Part shown: positions 11,447 to 22,555 of the stretch, one piece after another | Layout: the number at the start of each line of letters is the position of its first letter | How positions within the stretch are numbered: position 1 is the stretch's first letter | Assembly: GCF_949987515.2 (NCBI RefSeq) | Contig: NC_082694.2 | Span: 72,290,080-72,354,079, forward strand | Direction: 5' to 3' | Length of the DNA: 64,000 bases | Source: Delphinus delphis | Lineage: Eukaryota > Chordata > Mammalia > Artiodactyla > Delphinidae | Position numbers and translations under genes: made by a program | Notes under the pieces: model-generated | What the model saw: the letters and a program-made list of their open reading frames with translations, nothing else | The model's database searches: none | Told to the model about the DNA's origin: nothing

Positions 11447-12554
11447 TGCAAAGTTGTACAGGAAGGGGCCTGGGGACGTAGGTCAGTGTGGAAGCCTGAC
11501 AGGCAGGACAGGAGCGGTGTCTCCTCAGGGAAGCCTCCTCAAAGGAGAGGGGAAGTTTCCGTCTGATTCAAGCTGTTCTGGAACGCAGCAAGGGACCACT
11601 TCTCCTGGCCTTTGTGTCCTCCAGTCCTGACCACCCCGCTGTCCACAGTAGGAGAGGTAAGAAGGCTACAAGGGGCCTCTCCCAGGGCTGGTTACCACCG
11701 TTATTGAGAAATGAGCACGCATGGGACTTCCCCCACTACACGGCCTGGCCCAGAGGTCTGTGCAACATTCCAGATGTGGGACATTTCCAGCATCCAGCAA
11801 CTCCACCCTGTTCCTCACAGCTCCCAACTCAGGGTGGCTCTGGTGGCCTGAGAAGTGTCACCAAGACCGTTCATGACTGCAGGCCCTGGGGACGCTGGTT
11901 GTGGGGGTGCTGATGTGTCCTTGTGTGCCCCGACCCAGGAGAAGCCAAGAATGGGCAGTGGGAGAGATTTCACCTCTTCTTCTTTGGGGTCTCTCCCTGA
12001 CTGGGGGTCCCTGGGCAGGACTCTGAGGTAGTCCTGCAGATGTAGGGCGAGCAGCTGGCCTTGCTGGTAGGGCGACAGTATGGGCAGGAGAGGAACAGCT
12101 CTTGGCAGCGCTCACCCAATCCTAAAGACCAGCCCATACAGTCGGGTTCACACCATCTGGGCACAGAGCTCCTCCCCCAGGATGGGGAAGCGTGGCCCGA
12201 AGGCTGTGTTCCTGATAAGAAGTGTACCAGGCCGGTGAGAAGATGGGAAGTTCAGATGAAGACATGCCCTCCTCCTCCCGGCTCCAATGGCTTTGGTTTG
12301 GCCTCTAAACACCCCTCACGAGTCTAATGATACCACTAACTAGTCAGCCGGCCAGTGAGGCTGGGGTCTGCAGTCCCTATGAAACACCTCCTGGGCCCCC
12401 CGCTTGGTGAGGGAGACCAGTGGGGGAACACAGGCTTCCAGGGCTCCCAGCTTAGCTGGGAGGGCACAGGTCACACAGACATCAAGGCCAGACAAGGGAT
12501 GAGAGGTTAAAACTCACAGTAGGAGGGGGTGGGACGGGCGGGCTCAGAGCCAGA
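11447..12554. other. Spacer of the inverted duplication, unique part
   Basis: This GC-rich unique sequence just inside the left arm shows no gene or repeat family that I recognise. Confidence 0.4.
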
Positions 12555-12765
12555 GCTGACCTGAGTCCCAGACCGCGCACGCTCTGACCCTGGGTAAGTT
12601 ATTTAGCCTCTGGGAACCTCAGTTTACTTCTCTGTAAAGGGGGACAATAATAGTACCCACGTCCGTCCATAGGGTTGCTGGGAGGATTCCAGGAGAAAGT
12701 ACATGGAAACCGTTCAGCATAGCCTTTGGCCCTTGGTCAGCACTCAATACTCGTCCTTGTTATTC
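12555..12765 (+). mobile_element. MIR SINE
   Basis: A nearly complete forward MIR: 'CTGACCCTGGGTAAGTTATTTAGCCTC', 'CCTCAGTTTACTTCTCTGTAAAGG', 'AATAATAGTACCCAC', 'AGGGTTGCTGGGAGGATT' and the CAGCACTCAATA-type end follow in consensus order. Confidence 0.85.
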
Positions 12766-12799
12766 CAGAGACTAAACCCTGCTGAGCCAGGGGAGAGGT

Positions 12800-13430
12800 G
12801 GGGAGGGAGGGCTTCAGAAAGGCCAGGCTGAGTCCGGCCCATCAGCAGGACACCGGAGGCGGGGAGGGCGCTGCGCCCCCGGCTGCACGGCCCCTGGAGC
12901 CTCGTTCTAAATGGATTATCGTTCATTGGCGGCTCATCCCGTCTCTGGGGTCATGAATTATTTACCAGATGACAACCTCATAATTGTTAATGACAGATGC
13001 CCCAAGGACAAGCTGACGTACCTTCTGAAGCCACAGTGCTAACTGTGGAGTCCCCGAAGCCCCCATGTGGCCACATCCAGAGTGTCACTCCTAGGGACGT
13101 TGCCTGACTGGCCCCTGGGGATCAATCACGAATCCAACCCCCTCAGGACACAGACAAAGAAACTGAGATCCAGAGAGGAGCAGGGACACGCTTCCCGGTC
13201 CCGAAGCCGGCCAGCGGCAGCCCTTGATGGGGCAGGCCCCAGTGCTCTGAGGGGCATTTGTCCGCCGTTCGGGTTTAGGCTCCGGGGGCAGCTGCGGGCT
13301 GAGCAGGAGCTCAAGTCCTCTGTGATGGGTGCTGGGAGATCCCCCACCAGAAGCGAGGCGGAGGGGCCCCAGGACCCTCTGCCGTTGTCCCTGGAGAATC
13401 AGTTTGCAGCCCAGCGGCTGTTTGGGATCC
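12800..13430. promoter_or_regulatory. Candidate regulatory block: CpG-bearing flanks around a homeodomain-motif core
   Basis: A GC- and CpG-richer stretch (12800-12905, and again 13180-13400) brackets a non-repetitive core at about 12905-13020. The core has several homeodomain-type sites: GGATTA, GAATTATTT, CATAATTG and TTAATGACAG (the last a MEIS/TGIF-like TGACAG). Such clustering in unique DNA is typical of distal enhancers, but the role is inferred and no conservation data were available. Confidence 0.3.
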
Positions 13431-13599
13431 CTGTGGTCTGAGGAGGGCCACCTCCCTGGGAGCAGAGGTCCCCTGGTGACTGGATGTATTTAGCAAGCAA
13501 AGGCCACAGGGTGACTGGCAAGGGGGCGGAGGTAGGGGGTGGGCATTTGGTCCTGAAGAAAGTATGAATTAACGTCCATGAGTCGGCTGGGGTTCCAGC

Positions 13600-13860
13600 C
13601 CTTAGGATAATAACAGCAAACCCTTGTATTAAGCTATGTTTCACGCACCATTCTAGATGTTGTATTATATGAACTATTTAATCCTTTCAACCACCCCATG
13701 AGGTAGGTATATTTATAATCTCTATTTTGCAGGTGAAGAAACTGAGGCACGAGGAGGTTCAATAACGTGTCGGAAGTCACACAGCTGGTGGGGGCAGGGC
13801 TGGGATTAGGACCCAGGCAGTCTTGTTTCATTATCTGTGCCCTTGACCACTACACTACGC
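13600..13860 (-). mobile_element. MIR SINE
   Basis: Reverse-orientation MIR: 'CCCTTGTATTAAGC', 'AACCACCCCATGAGGTAGG', 'GAAGAAACTGAGGCACG', 'AAGTCACACAGCTGG' and 'CCCTTGACCACTACACTACGCTGC' occur in the order of the reverse complement. Confidence 0.85.
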
Positions 13861-13876
13861 TGCTTACTACAAATGT

Positions 13877-13912
13877 TCCCCAAATGAATGAATGAACGGG
13901 TGAATGAATGCT
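13877..13912 (+). repeat. (ATGA)n short tandem repeat
   Basis: Imperfect ATGA units, interrupted once by ACGGGTG. It could be the eroded tail of an L2 LINE, but too little flanking sequence is recognisable to say. Confidence 0.6.
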
Positions 13913-14199
13913 GGGAGGTCCCTTTGAATATGGGACCTCTTTTCCAAAAGTGTTTTAAATGTTAAATTGAGCATACTGAGACCCTGGGTTCCAGCAGGGT
14001 CTGGGAGCCTGTCTTCCTCTTGGACTGGGGACTGAGCTTGGAACAGCAGAAAGGAGAGCTCTGGCCTGGGGTGCTGGTGCTCCAGGGGCAGTGGCCTTGG
14101 AAGGGCTGGGTCAGTGCATTGCCCTCACTGCCCTGAGGTGGGCAGCTGTGAGCTGCTCTCATGGGCGTGGCAGGACCCTGAGTACACGCAGGTGAGACA

Positions 14200-14450
14200 G
14201 GTTAAATGAGATGCTTCTGAGTGAGGCACACAAGCCACTCACTCATTCCATAACTGTGCCAGAACCTTCTTTGTGTCAGGCTGTGGGGAGTGACCCAGTG
14301 ACCAAGACACTGTCCCTGCCCTCAGGGGACTCCCAGCTGTCTCCCAAGGCAGACAAGAAAACAGCCAGGTGCCAGGTGAGAGGGTTCTGTGACAGAAGGG
14401 AAGCAGAGGGGCTGAGGGACCCAGGAGCACTGCCAGAGGCCGTGTGAGTT
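14200..14450 (-). mobile_element. L2 LINE fragment (3' region)
   Basis: The inverse L2 3' sequence is visible: 'CACTCATTCCATAAC', 'TTTGTGTCAGGCTGTGGGGAG', then 'GACCAAGACACTGTCCCTGCCCTCAGGGGACTCCCAGC'. This matches the family order of length-change, 'tgtgccaggcactg' and 'tccctgccctcatggagc' blocks. Confidence 0.75.
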
Positions 14451-15829
14451 GACCTCCTATGATCAGTTCCTTTACAGTGTTACATGTGCTCAGCTCTGAG
14501 CTCACAGTGGTCCGGGGATGAGCCTTGAGCACACTGGCCAGTGAAAGGACTGCACTTGACCCCAAAAGAACCAAATGGGTGCCGGGGAGAGTAACCGTAT
14601 CAGGAAATCAGAGGAGAAGAGAGAAAATTCCCAGCGTGGGTGGCCTGGGAGCGCTTTGCCAGGAGATGGGTAGGGATGGGAGAGGCACTCCTGGGAGATG
14701 CAGGCTTAGCAGGACAGGTGCTCAGAGGTTCGAGGCACACAAGCAGGGTCAGTTAGAAGCACAGGGTCTGTCTGGAGGGGAACAGAGGCCGTGTGTGAGT
14801 GCGTGGGGCATGCACGGGTGCCGGGGTGGAAGTCAGGGGAGGTGAGTTTGGCTAGCTGGTATGGGGTCAGATTTACTTTATCTGATTCACAGAGCCAGTA
14901 GTGCAGCTCTGTGCTCACCTGTGCAAGATGCAGAGCACTCTGATTGCATTTTAGAAAGCCCTGAACTGCTGCTGAGTAAGTAATCGCACTGTTTATTCTG
15001 GGTTGGAGAAGCAGGATGCCTCCTGTCCGTGCTAATGGGAGGGCGAGGCTCTCTGGCTGGCTGCTGGGGGCTGCCTTGTGCACATCCGTGAGCATGGCAC
15101 TGATCTGAGAAGGGACCCTGGATAGAGCCTCTCCGTGTCCGGACTTTCATTTCCCACTTTCGGCACCTGCCTGTGTACCTGGAGGAGGGGGGATAGGTTA
15201 ATTGTTACCTCCTGTGCTGTTACTAGGTCACTTTGTAAAAGCAGAAATATGCTTTTAATGATTTTTTGTTGTTGTTGCTACGTCACAAACCAGATGCTTT
15301 TATCTAAATGAGTTGCTACAAATCAAAAGAAGGGCTCATGAGGGTTGCTAGGCTGCATCTATCTTACACAGGGAAGCTCTAGCTCTGTGAATGAGAATTA
15401 AGTCTCCCCCATCCTTTTAGCATCCAGCTCTCTTACAAGTAAGAGTGAGAACATGCACTGGCAGCTGTAATGAATGTGCCTCCGAGTGGCCTGGATGAGA
15501 GGATGCAGTGAGTGAGTGGTCTGCAGCCTGCAGTGGTAATTCCATTCGCTGTTCAACTTGGTGTAGGTGGGTGATGCCTGGGCCTGGCTGACTGTGGTCT
15601 TTGGGCCTCTTGGGTCACTGCGGGTGGGAGGAAGGAAGGAAGATGTGATTCTTCCAGTTTTTTTCCTGGGTGGGGGTGGGACTACACTGAGGCCCAGAGG
15701 ATGGTCATTCAATGCTGGGCTTGACACACAGTAGGTGCTCAACTAATGTTTGTGGAAGGCAGGCAGGCGCAGACTGACACTCGCTCAGAGGTCTTAGGCT
15801 TCAATCTAAGGAGTAGCAGTTGATGTGGA
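14451..15829. other. Spacer unique sequence, no gene recognised
   Basis: No exon is recognised. A short L2/MIR-like 3' fragment with 'GACACACAGTAGGTGCTCAACTAATG' is visible near 15720-15755. The rest appears unique. Confidence 0.4.
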
Positions 15830-16065
15830 GGCAGGAGGGGCTCTGGATTAGGAACCAGGAGACAAGGACTCTAGTTCCCACTCTGCTTTGATTGGCTGTG
15901 TGACCTTGGGCAAGACACTGGCCCTCTCTGGGCCTCAGCTTATTTTGCTCAGTATAATCAATGGCAACAATAATCCCTCTCTATCTACCTCCTAGGGTCT
16001 CCCTTATGACCAAGCAGATGAAGTTATGTGAAAACACTTTGCAAACTGAAAGCACTGGGTCATGG
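15830..16065 (+). mobile_element. MIR SINE
   Basis: Forward MIR: 'GGCTGTGTGACCTTGGGCAAG', 'CTCTCTGGGCCTCAGCTT', 'AATAATCCC', 'CTCCTAGGGTC' and 'GTGAAAACACTTTGCAAACTG' are all present in order. Confidence 0.85.
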
Positions 16066-16264
16066 GAAGAGGTAAAGTAAGTCCTACAGTCTTAGTCTTG
16101 GATGTTCTAACAAAGTGAGGTTGGGGCAGTGGCTGCCCTGAGCACGAGGCTGCCAAAGAGTGTCTGGGGCTCAGGGAGTGCACGGGGAGCTTGGCTGTGA
16201 GAGTGCTCTCTGGCCAGTGCTCTGTGAGCCTTCAGCTCTGCTTCCATTATCTGAGAGCGTGGCT

Positions 16265-16690
16265 TCTGGAGGCTTAGCATGGCATTCAATGCCCATCACA
16301 GCCGAGACCCAATTACCTTTCCAGCCACATCTCCCAACTCTTAGGTCTCCCTTAGCACTTATGCTCTGGGCTCTCCTGTCCCTTTATATATTCAGGCCTT
16401 TGCACAAGCTGTTTCTTTCTATTGCCTGAAACACTGCCTATGTGTGTGTGTGCACTGACACACACACACACACACACACACACATTTCCAGCTTGAAGTT
16501 ACCTCTTCTTGGAAGCCTGTGGTTTTGATCAAACTAGTTGCTGAATACTCTCATGGCCTCAAATGTGTGCTCTGGGTCAGGGATTTTGTCTCATATGGTC
16601 ACTGCTGTACCCCCCGTGCCCAGAATACAGCCTGGCATAGAGCAGGTGCTTAAGAAATATTTGTTGACTGAATGAGTTCTTCCATAGCAC
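16265..16690 (+). mobile_element. L2 LINE, 3' part, with an internal TG/CA microsatellite
   Basis: Forward L2 text: 'TTCAGGCCTTTGCACAAGCTGTTTC', 'TGCCTGAAACACTGCCTA', later 'CAGCCTGGCATAGAGCAGGTGCTTAAGAAATATTTGTTGACTGAATGAG' at the 3' end. A TG/CA microsatellite at 16441-16484 interrupts it. Confidence 0.85.
16441..16484. repeat. (TG)n-(CA)n microsatellite with strand switch
   Basis: Six TG units run straight into a longer CA run across the hinge CACTGA. The two halves are complementary, so the tract can fold back as a hairpin and also form left-handed DNA. Confidence 0.85.
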
Positions 16691-16734
16691 ATTGTATAAA
16701 TTCCTACTGTTGTATTTATCGCATCTTATTGTCA

Positions 16735-16880
16735 GAATGTATTTACTTGCTGGTCTCTCCACTGGACTGCCAGCTCCTTGAGGACAGGCTTTTGTCTGAC
16801 CTCTCTGGATCCTGGACCTAGAACAATATACAGTGTGGTTGCCAGTAAGTGCTTGAGTGGATGAATGAATGAGTTTTACC
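16735..16880 (+). mobile_element. Second L2 3' end
   Basis: 'GGACTGCCAGCTCCTTGAGGACAGG' and 'GCCAGTAAGTGCTTGAGTGGATGAATGAATGAG' are the closing blocks of an L2. It lies just behind another L2 3' end, so it is either a separate insertion or an old tandem. Confidence 0.75.
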
Positions 16881-17475
16881 GTGTGCTGGGTATTCTTCTT
16901 ACAGCCCCAATGCTTCTGGCTCTATCTGTCACGTTGCAAGAGAGAGAGAGAGAATTTATGATTAGCAGATAAAAGCTTAAAAGTTCTGAGTGACCTGTGA
17001 AAATATGAAACTATCAATAAGAGCCGGAAGCTCACAAATTCGGGAGCGTCCTTACACAGTCACTGGAGCAGGACTCTGGCAGGGCCACTACCAGCCTATT
17101 CAGCATTTTTGTGCAACTTAGAAAGAGGTGTCCCTCCCTCTGAGCCCTCATAGGCACAGCCAAGCTTGCAGAGCACAGGCTGGGCATCAACTCCCACGCC
17201 CCCACCCCGGGCCAGGTGCCCTGCTGTAGGGCACAAACCCACAACTGTTCCCATCAGCCCTGGTCTCTGGGGCAGGTGCAAAGTAAAGAAGGAGACAGGT
17301 CACTTGGAAATCAAACTTGGCCACAAAAATAAACTCTGAGGTTTGCAGATAAGCTATTTCTAGCCCAGGTGCCAAACAAGGTTTTGCAGCTAGAGTGAAC
17401 TGCTGTGTGCGCCCTGCCCCCATTAGCCAAGGGGAAGTGCCCTCCCTGTGCATATGCTGCTTCCAACAACTCAAC

Positions 17476-18117
17476 TCCAGAAATGGGGGATCCACCCCTG
17501 GGGCATCGCCTGCCTTAGGCTGATGGTCTCAGCACGCTGCTCAGCATGGGGCCGAGTCTCACAGGCCAGGGAGGGCAGACGAGGGTGGCACAGCCACCGT
17601 CCCGGGCACGGTGATGCTCTGACAGACCACCCTGTCGGCCCCCTCTTTGCCCCAGTCCCGTCTCAGCGCACAGGTGCTGTGAACTGACCGAGCCTCTCTC
17701 ACGGGCCTTGGAGGGCTCTTGGCAGACTGGCTGCAGTTCCCCACTGTGGGGTCGCCAGAATCGATGGCTCTGGCCTGGCACCTACGGGTAGGGAAGGGGG
17801 TCTGCAACCCTCTCTCCCGGGAGGCCTGACGGGGTGGGAGCTGGCTGCCCAGGGCCCAGCCAGAGAAAAGCAGGAAGCTTTCGGTTCTGCCTGTTTTCAC
17901 CTCACTGAGTTCAGAAAGGATTGAAGGTGACTTAAAAGGAGACTGTGAGACAATGCAAATCAAAAGCAGGAGGGAGACAAACAAGTGTGCAGGGCATGCT
18001 GTCTCCATGAAAACACCCCTAGGAGGTCTCAAACGTGTGTCACAGGTGGGTCACAGATTTGCCTCCAGGCTTGGCCGTGCCCCTGACCTTGGCCTCCTAC
18101 TGGGAATTACCTGGGGA
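17476..18117 (-). repeat. Right arm of the inverted duplication (642 bp)
   Basis: Reverse complement of 10806-11446 with four differences in total. The arm has a normal continuation on its outer side: the MER5-type element that begins inside it (about 18102) runs on to about 18256. That makes this the likelier original locus. Relative to the left arm, two CpGs have become CpA/TpG (17997, 17521). The 157-codon frame seen in the left arm is open here too (17559-18032, minus strand), with the only difference inside it being silent. Confidence 0.95.
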
Positions 18118-18256
18118 GTGTCACAGAAATACTAATGCCTGGGTTCCAGCCATAGAAATTTTCATCTACCTGATCTGGTGTGTAGCCGGGATATCAGAAT
18201 TTTAAAAATTTCCCTAGGTGATCTTAATATGCAGCCAGGGTTGAGAGCCACTGTTT
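18102..18256 (+). mobile_element. MER5A-type hAT-Charlie DNA transposon
   Basis: The sequence has the typical 'GAATTACCTGGGGAG' near-start, the 'AATGCCTGGGTTCCAGCC' middle, and the 'CCTAGGTGATCTTAATATGCAGCCAGGGTTGAGAGCCACTG' end of this non-autonomous family. The end of the inverted duplication falls inside it at 18117. Confidence 0.8.
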
Positions 18257-18584
18257 AGACTTAGAAGAGGCAAACAAGGAGCTTATCTGTTACGACATGA
18301 TCCGACATGAGACACTGTGATGATGGCTCGGGAGGAGATGCCTATGCTGAAGTCAGAGGCACTGATTTCAGGTCCCAGCAAAGGAGTCACAGTGACAGGA
18401 TGGACACTGACTGCCACAAAGTCCTAAATGTGAGCGTATCTACATGCTCCATAGGAAAATAAGATCTCTTCACAGCCTGTAGCGTTCATGGAAAATCATT
18501 TCGGGGTGGGGCGAGATGAACAGGGTTGACAGATTGCTATCGCCATGGTACCCAGCTTTCAGAAGCCTTGACCCAGGGGGTAGA

Positions 18585-18788
18585 TTTTTTTTTTTTTTGC
18601 GGTATGCGGGCCTCTCACTGTCGGGGCCCCTCCCGCCGCGGAGCATAGGTTCCGGACGCGCAGGCCCAGCGGCCATGGCCCACGGGCCCAGCCGCTCCGC
18701 GGCATGTGGGATCTTCCCGGACCGGGGCACGAACCCGTGCCCCCTGCATCGGCAGGCGGACTCTCAACCACTGCGCCACCAGGGGAGC
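18585..18788 (-). mobile_element. CHR SINE (tRNA-derived), CpG-rich copy
   Basis: The tail appears as poly(T), followed by 'GCGGTATGCGGGCCTCTCACTG' and ending in 'CTGCGCCACCAGGGGAGCCC', the reverse complement of the CHR head. A target-site duplication of about 17 bp with one mismatch flanks it (18572-18588 and 18789-18805). Most CpG positions expected of a source element are still CpG, so this is probably one of the youngest copies here. Confidence 0.95.
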
Positions 18789-18949
18789 CCCAGGGGGCAG
18801 ATTTTAGAATAGCTGAAAGAGTAGATAAATTACACATCAGCAGTTCTGTTTTGCCAAATCTCCACAACCTCCATCCCAAATCCTCAGGGCTTAGAATCCA
18901 GGAATTTGGTTAACACCTTTGAGTTGAGAGTATTGGTTGACGCTTTAAG

Positions 18950-19075
18950 ATACACAGATGCCCATCCTCATGAGAACAATGAAATTAGAAGGTCTGGGGT
19001 AAGAACCCAGGCATCTGTATTTTTTAAATCTCTCCAGGTGACTGCAGTGTTCACTGAGGCCTGAGCACTGCTGGC
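18950..19075 (+). mobile_element. MER5-type hAT fragment
   Basis: 'TCTGGGGTAAGAACCCAGGCATCTGTATTTTTTAAATCTCTCCAGGTGACTGCAGTG' follows the second half of the MER5A/B consensus. The beginning is degraded. Confidence 0.65.
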
Positions 19076-19149
19076 CCAGGTAATGTCATTTTTGCCTCTG
19101 AACCTGTCTACCTTCTCCTGGGAGCTAGGAAGGTGGGTGGGTGGGTGGT

Positions 19150-19283
19150 TATCCTACATTTGAAGCAGAGGACATGGAGGCTCAGAAAGCTGTACGGGGC
19201 TTGCCTGGCGTTAGTGGTGGATTTGGGATGAGAGCCCAGAGGCCTGTCTCTCAGTCCAGCGTCCCTTCTAACACACTGCCTGT
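19150..19283 (-). mobile_element. MIR fragment
   Basis: Reverse MIR: 'GGACATGGAGGCTCAGAAAGC', 'GGCTTGCCTGGCGTTAGTGG' and 'GCGTCCCTTCTAACACACTGCC' occur in order. Confidence 0.75.
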
Positions 19284-19368
19284 GAGGTCATCTGTCCTGC
19301 AGTCCTGTGACCTCTGAACTGAATAAGATCACCTGATCTCATGATGGGGAGATAAAAGAGTGGTCCCA

Positions 19369-19581
19369 GGGCTTCCCTGGTGGCGCAGTGGTTGAGAGTC
19401 CGCCTGCCGATGCAGGGGACACAGGTTCGTGCCCCGGTCCGGGAGGATGCCACATGCCGCGGAGCAGCTGGGCCCGTGAGCCATGGCCGCTGAGCCTGCG
19501 CGTCCGGAGCCTGTGCTCTGCAACGGGAGAGGCCACAACAGTGAGAGGCCCGCATACCACAAAAAAAAAAAAAAAAAAAAA
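19369..19581 (+). mobile_element. CHR SINE (tRNA-derived)
   Basis: Complete forward copy from 'GGGCTTCCCTGGTGGCGCAG' to a run of about 20 A. The polymerase III A box (TGGCGCAGTGG) is intact; the B box reads GGTTCGTGCC, one base away from the usual GGTTCGANNCC. A target-site duplication with one mismatch (19354-19367 and about 19578-19591) marks it as an L1-driven insertion. Confidence 0.95.
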
Positions 19582-19591
19582 GAATGGTCCC

Positions 19592-22555
19592 TGTCCTTCA
19601 GAAGCTCATGGTCCAGGAAAGAGGATGAGAGGCTCAAGACACAGAGGACAGAGGTTCACAGCCTAGGGAGAGGCGAGGGTTGAGGCATCCCTAAAGGCTT
19701 CACAGCAATGAGGTGGCTTCTTCTGTCCAGGTCAAGTCTGAGATGCAATCAGACCGGTGGGTAATGGATTCTCAGAACTATGGAGGAGTGGTCAGGACCT
19801 TAGGACAGAGGTGCTTCCTGAGAATCAAGCCCTGGGGACAGCTGAAGCAGAGGGAGTAGAGGGGCTACTGAGAGACAGTAAAGCTGAGGGAAACCCGGTA
19901 GCACAAACACCTTCGTTTACAGGCAGAAGCAGGAAGAGGGGCTGGAGTGGCCAGAAAGACAGAGAGATGCAGCCCACCCGAGCCGAGGGTGGGAGGCTCC
20001 CAGTCTACGTGAAACGAGTAGGGAGGTCTTTTGCTGATCCTGAGGAGGACAGGGTTGGCTGGAGGTCTTGAGGACAATGGGGGAGGCAGGGAACAGTTGC
20101 AAGGACCGGAAAGGGAATGGACAAGTGATGCATGAAGGATGCCTGGGCAGCACTGAGGGTTTGGCTCAGGCTCTGCTAAAAGATCTGTGCCCAAGCCCCT
20201 CGGCGTGATTACATGGCCCCCTCAGGCATCTGAGGGCCTAGAGGCCCAGGGAAGGTAGGGGCTGCAGAAGTTTCCAGGGCGGGCCAGGACAGGCAGCAAG
20301 AACAAAGGACAAGTGGGTGACAGCTTGGATATGCTGGCGAAAGCAGCACTAAAATGCCAGCCCACAGGTCCATCCTCAGGGTGGAAGCCAAAGGGGGATC
20401 AGAAAGAGAAGGAGGGAGGAGGGGCCAGGGGTCCAGTGAAGCAAGGCTGTGAAGAGCGAGGGAGTGCAGAAAGGCACAGGATGTGTGCGGTCAGCAAGGG
20501 CACCTTTGGGATGGCTTTGCCGGGTGAAGCTGCTGTGAGTGCAGAAGTCCGGGGCACAGCACAAGGTGTCCTCTGATGGCACAGCTCCAGGTCCCATTAG
20601 CTCTGGAGGCATCTGTAATGTCCTCCCAGGATGCAGGGCGCCCAGGGGGACTAGGGGCCGGGATAGGCAGCACTGCGACAGTCCCAGGATGAAGGTTGGG
20701 GAGGCTGCACAGGAGCGTCCCCCGCACCGATGGGGATGGGCACTGGCCCTTCATCACCTCGGAGCCTAGGTGTCTGCTAATGCCATTCTTGGCTCAGTCT
20801 TCAGTTCTGCACGAACCAGGTCCTCAGCTTTACCCCTTAACTCTTCAGCCCCACCCTGGCCACGGTCGCACACTGCAGTGCTGGCATCAGATTTCCCTCC
20901 TGCTGGCTGGTCCCGGTACCATGCTCTTGGTTACAGAGGCTGCTCATCAGGCCACGGACAAGCAGAGAGCGGCCCTCCGCGCTCTGCCTCTGAGCAGATC
21001 CCGCTTTGTAGCAGGATTCATGGAGCCCAGTGACCTGGCCCAATTTCCACAGGAAAGTGACAGCTCTTCCACTGGTTACCAGGGGTCAACGCAGGCCGTG
21101 GAAGCTTCCTATCTTCTTGGGAATCTGTGGGAGTCCTGCACGTGAGGGAAACGTATGACCCAGCTGCAGGCCATATGCTATGGCGGTGCCCCCAGGAAAG
21201 GCTGGGGGTGTGTGTGTGCGCTGAGTATTTACTGAAAGCCTCGGCAGGCGCTGGGCGGGGTGGTGGAAGGGAGCACAGAGAGAATCAATGATTCTCCTCC
21301 AGGGACTGGCCAGGAGGTAGGGAAGACTGCCATGGGTTCACAGTGAGAAGACCAGTCTGGTGGGCACAGAGATTTAAGGCCCACAAGGGGGGTGTCCTAT
21401 CAGATATGCCTGGTGAGATAACCTTCAAGTCCCTCCCGATCCTAAAATACATGCTCCTCAAAGGTTGGGATGAACAAGAGCCATGTGTCACCCTGCATCA
21501 GAGGCAGGGAATACAAGACCCCAAAATAAAGGCCATTAAACCTGTTGCCCTGGGTTGCCCTACCCCCTTCACCTCAGCCACACTCACACTCACACTCTAA
21601 AACTTGAAGGCGTATTCTTGGAAAGCTGACTTCTGTGAAGAGCATCTCCTGAATCTTTTCTCAGACACTTAACTCCACCTTTGCCGCCTCCAAGAGCTGA
21701 GAAAGCCACGGTCACCAAATCCAAGCTTAACTGTCTAGTTTTCCAACTCCCCTCCTCTGGCCCGACAGTCACAGAAGCAAAGCATTCCCTAGTGTCCAGG
21801 ATGAGTAGCTGGACAGCTGGCCAGCCAGTCAGTGATGTCCTTAGGAGTGTGCCAACAGCCTAAAAACTCTCAAGGTCAGGCGCCCATCTGTCCCCACTGG
21901 CCACCCCTGCTGGACTGCTGGGTGGCAGCAGGCTGGGTGCACGTGGATGTTTCTTCTATTTAGGTAGCTGATTCAGGCCCAGCCTGGAGCCTCCTCTTGC
22001 TTCCTGCTGACAACCCAGTCTGCCTGCAACTCAGGATCCCTTCTCATTGTGCGAGGGCTCTGGGAGTGCAGCGCATCCCCAACTCCACTGTCTCTGAGTC
22101 CAAAGAGAAAGCTCTCTGACCAGCAGACAATCAGGGCGTGGCAGGAACCTTGTTGGTCAGCTGCTGAGACCCCTGCTGTGGAAGGAAGCTGGAGTCCTGG
22201 CTACAGGCTGGTCCCAGGCAGAGCCCCTGAGGCTCCTGGTCAGAGGGCCCAGGGCATGGGCCTGCTGAGAATGCAGCATCTGAGCTCGCCCAGCACCAGC
22301 CCTAGGAGTGATGCAGAGGTGGCTTCAGCCCATGGACTTCTAAAGGCTCGAGTGTCATCAAGACATGCTAGCCTAGGTCAGCTCAGCTTCAAGCGTCCTG
22401 AATCCCGGCACCTACACCCCCAACGCCCACCTTCATTCCAGGCCCAGCTCGCTGATTAGTTTCATCAGACTCTGCCGTCACAAGGTTAGGCCATGTTCCC
22501 CCTACCTCTCCTGGCTGCCTGGTCTTCCTGTTAGCTTGGAGATTCCTGAATCAAA
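19592..22555. other. Unique GC-rich sequence, no gene recognised
   Basis: Overlapping chance frames up to 149 codons occur on both strands, without a recognisable domain. Purine-rich parts (19740-20300) may be old L2, but the match is too weak to call. A weak MIR/L2-like trace lies near 21220-21260. Confidence 0.4.

Noticed and set aside
18516..18913. Similar peptides (MVESPPADAG, VVASPVAEHRLR and so on) recurring in many frames
   Set aside because: They are translations of CHR SINE copies, in either orientation, and not a gene family.
19740..20300. Possible L2 remnant
   Set aside because: Purine-rich texture fits, but no diagnostic block in order was found.
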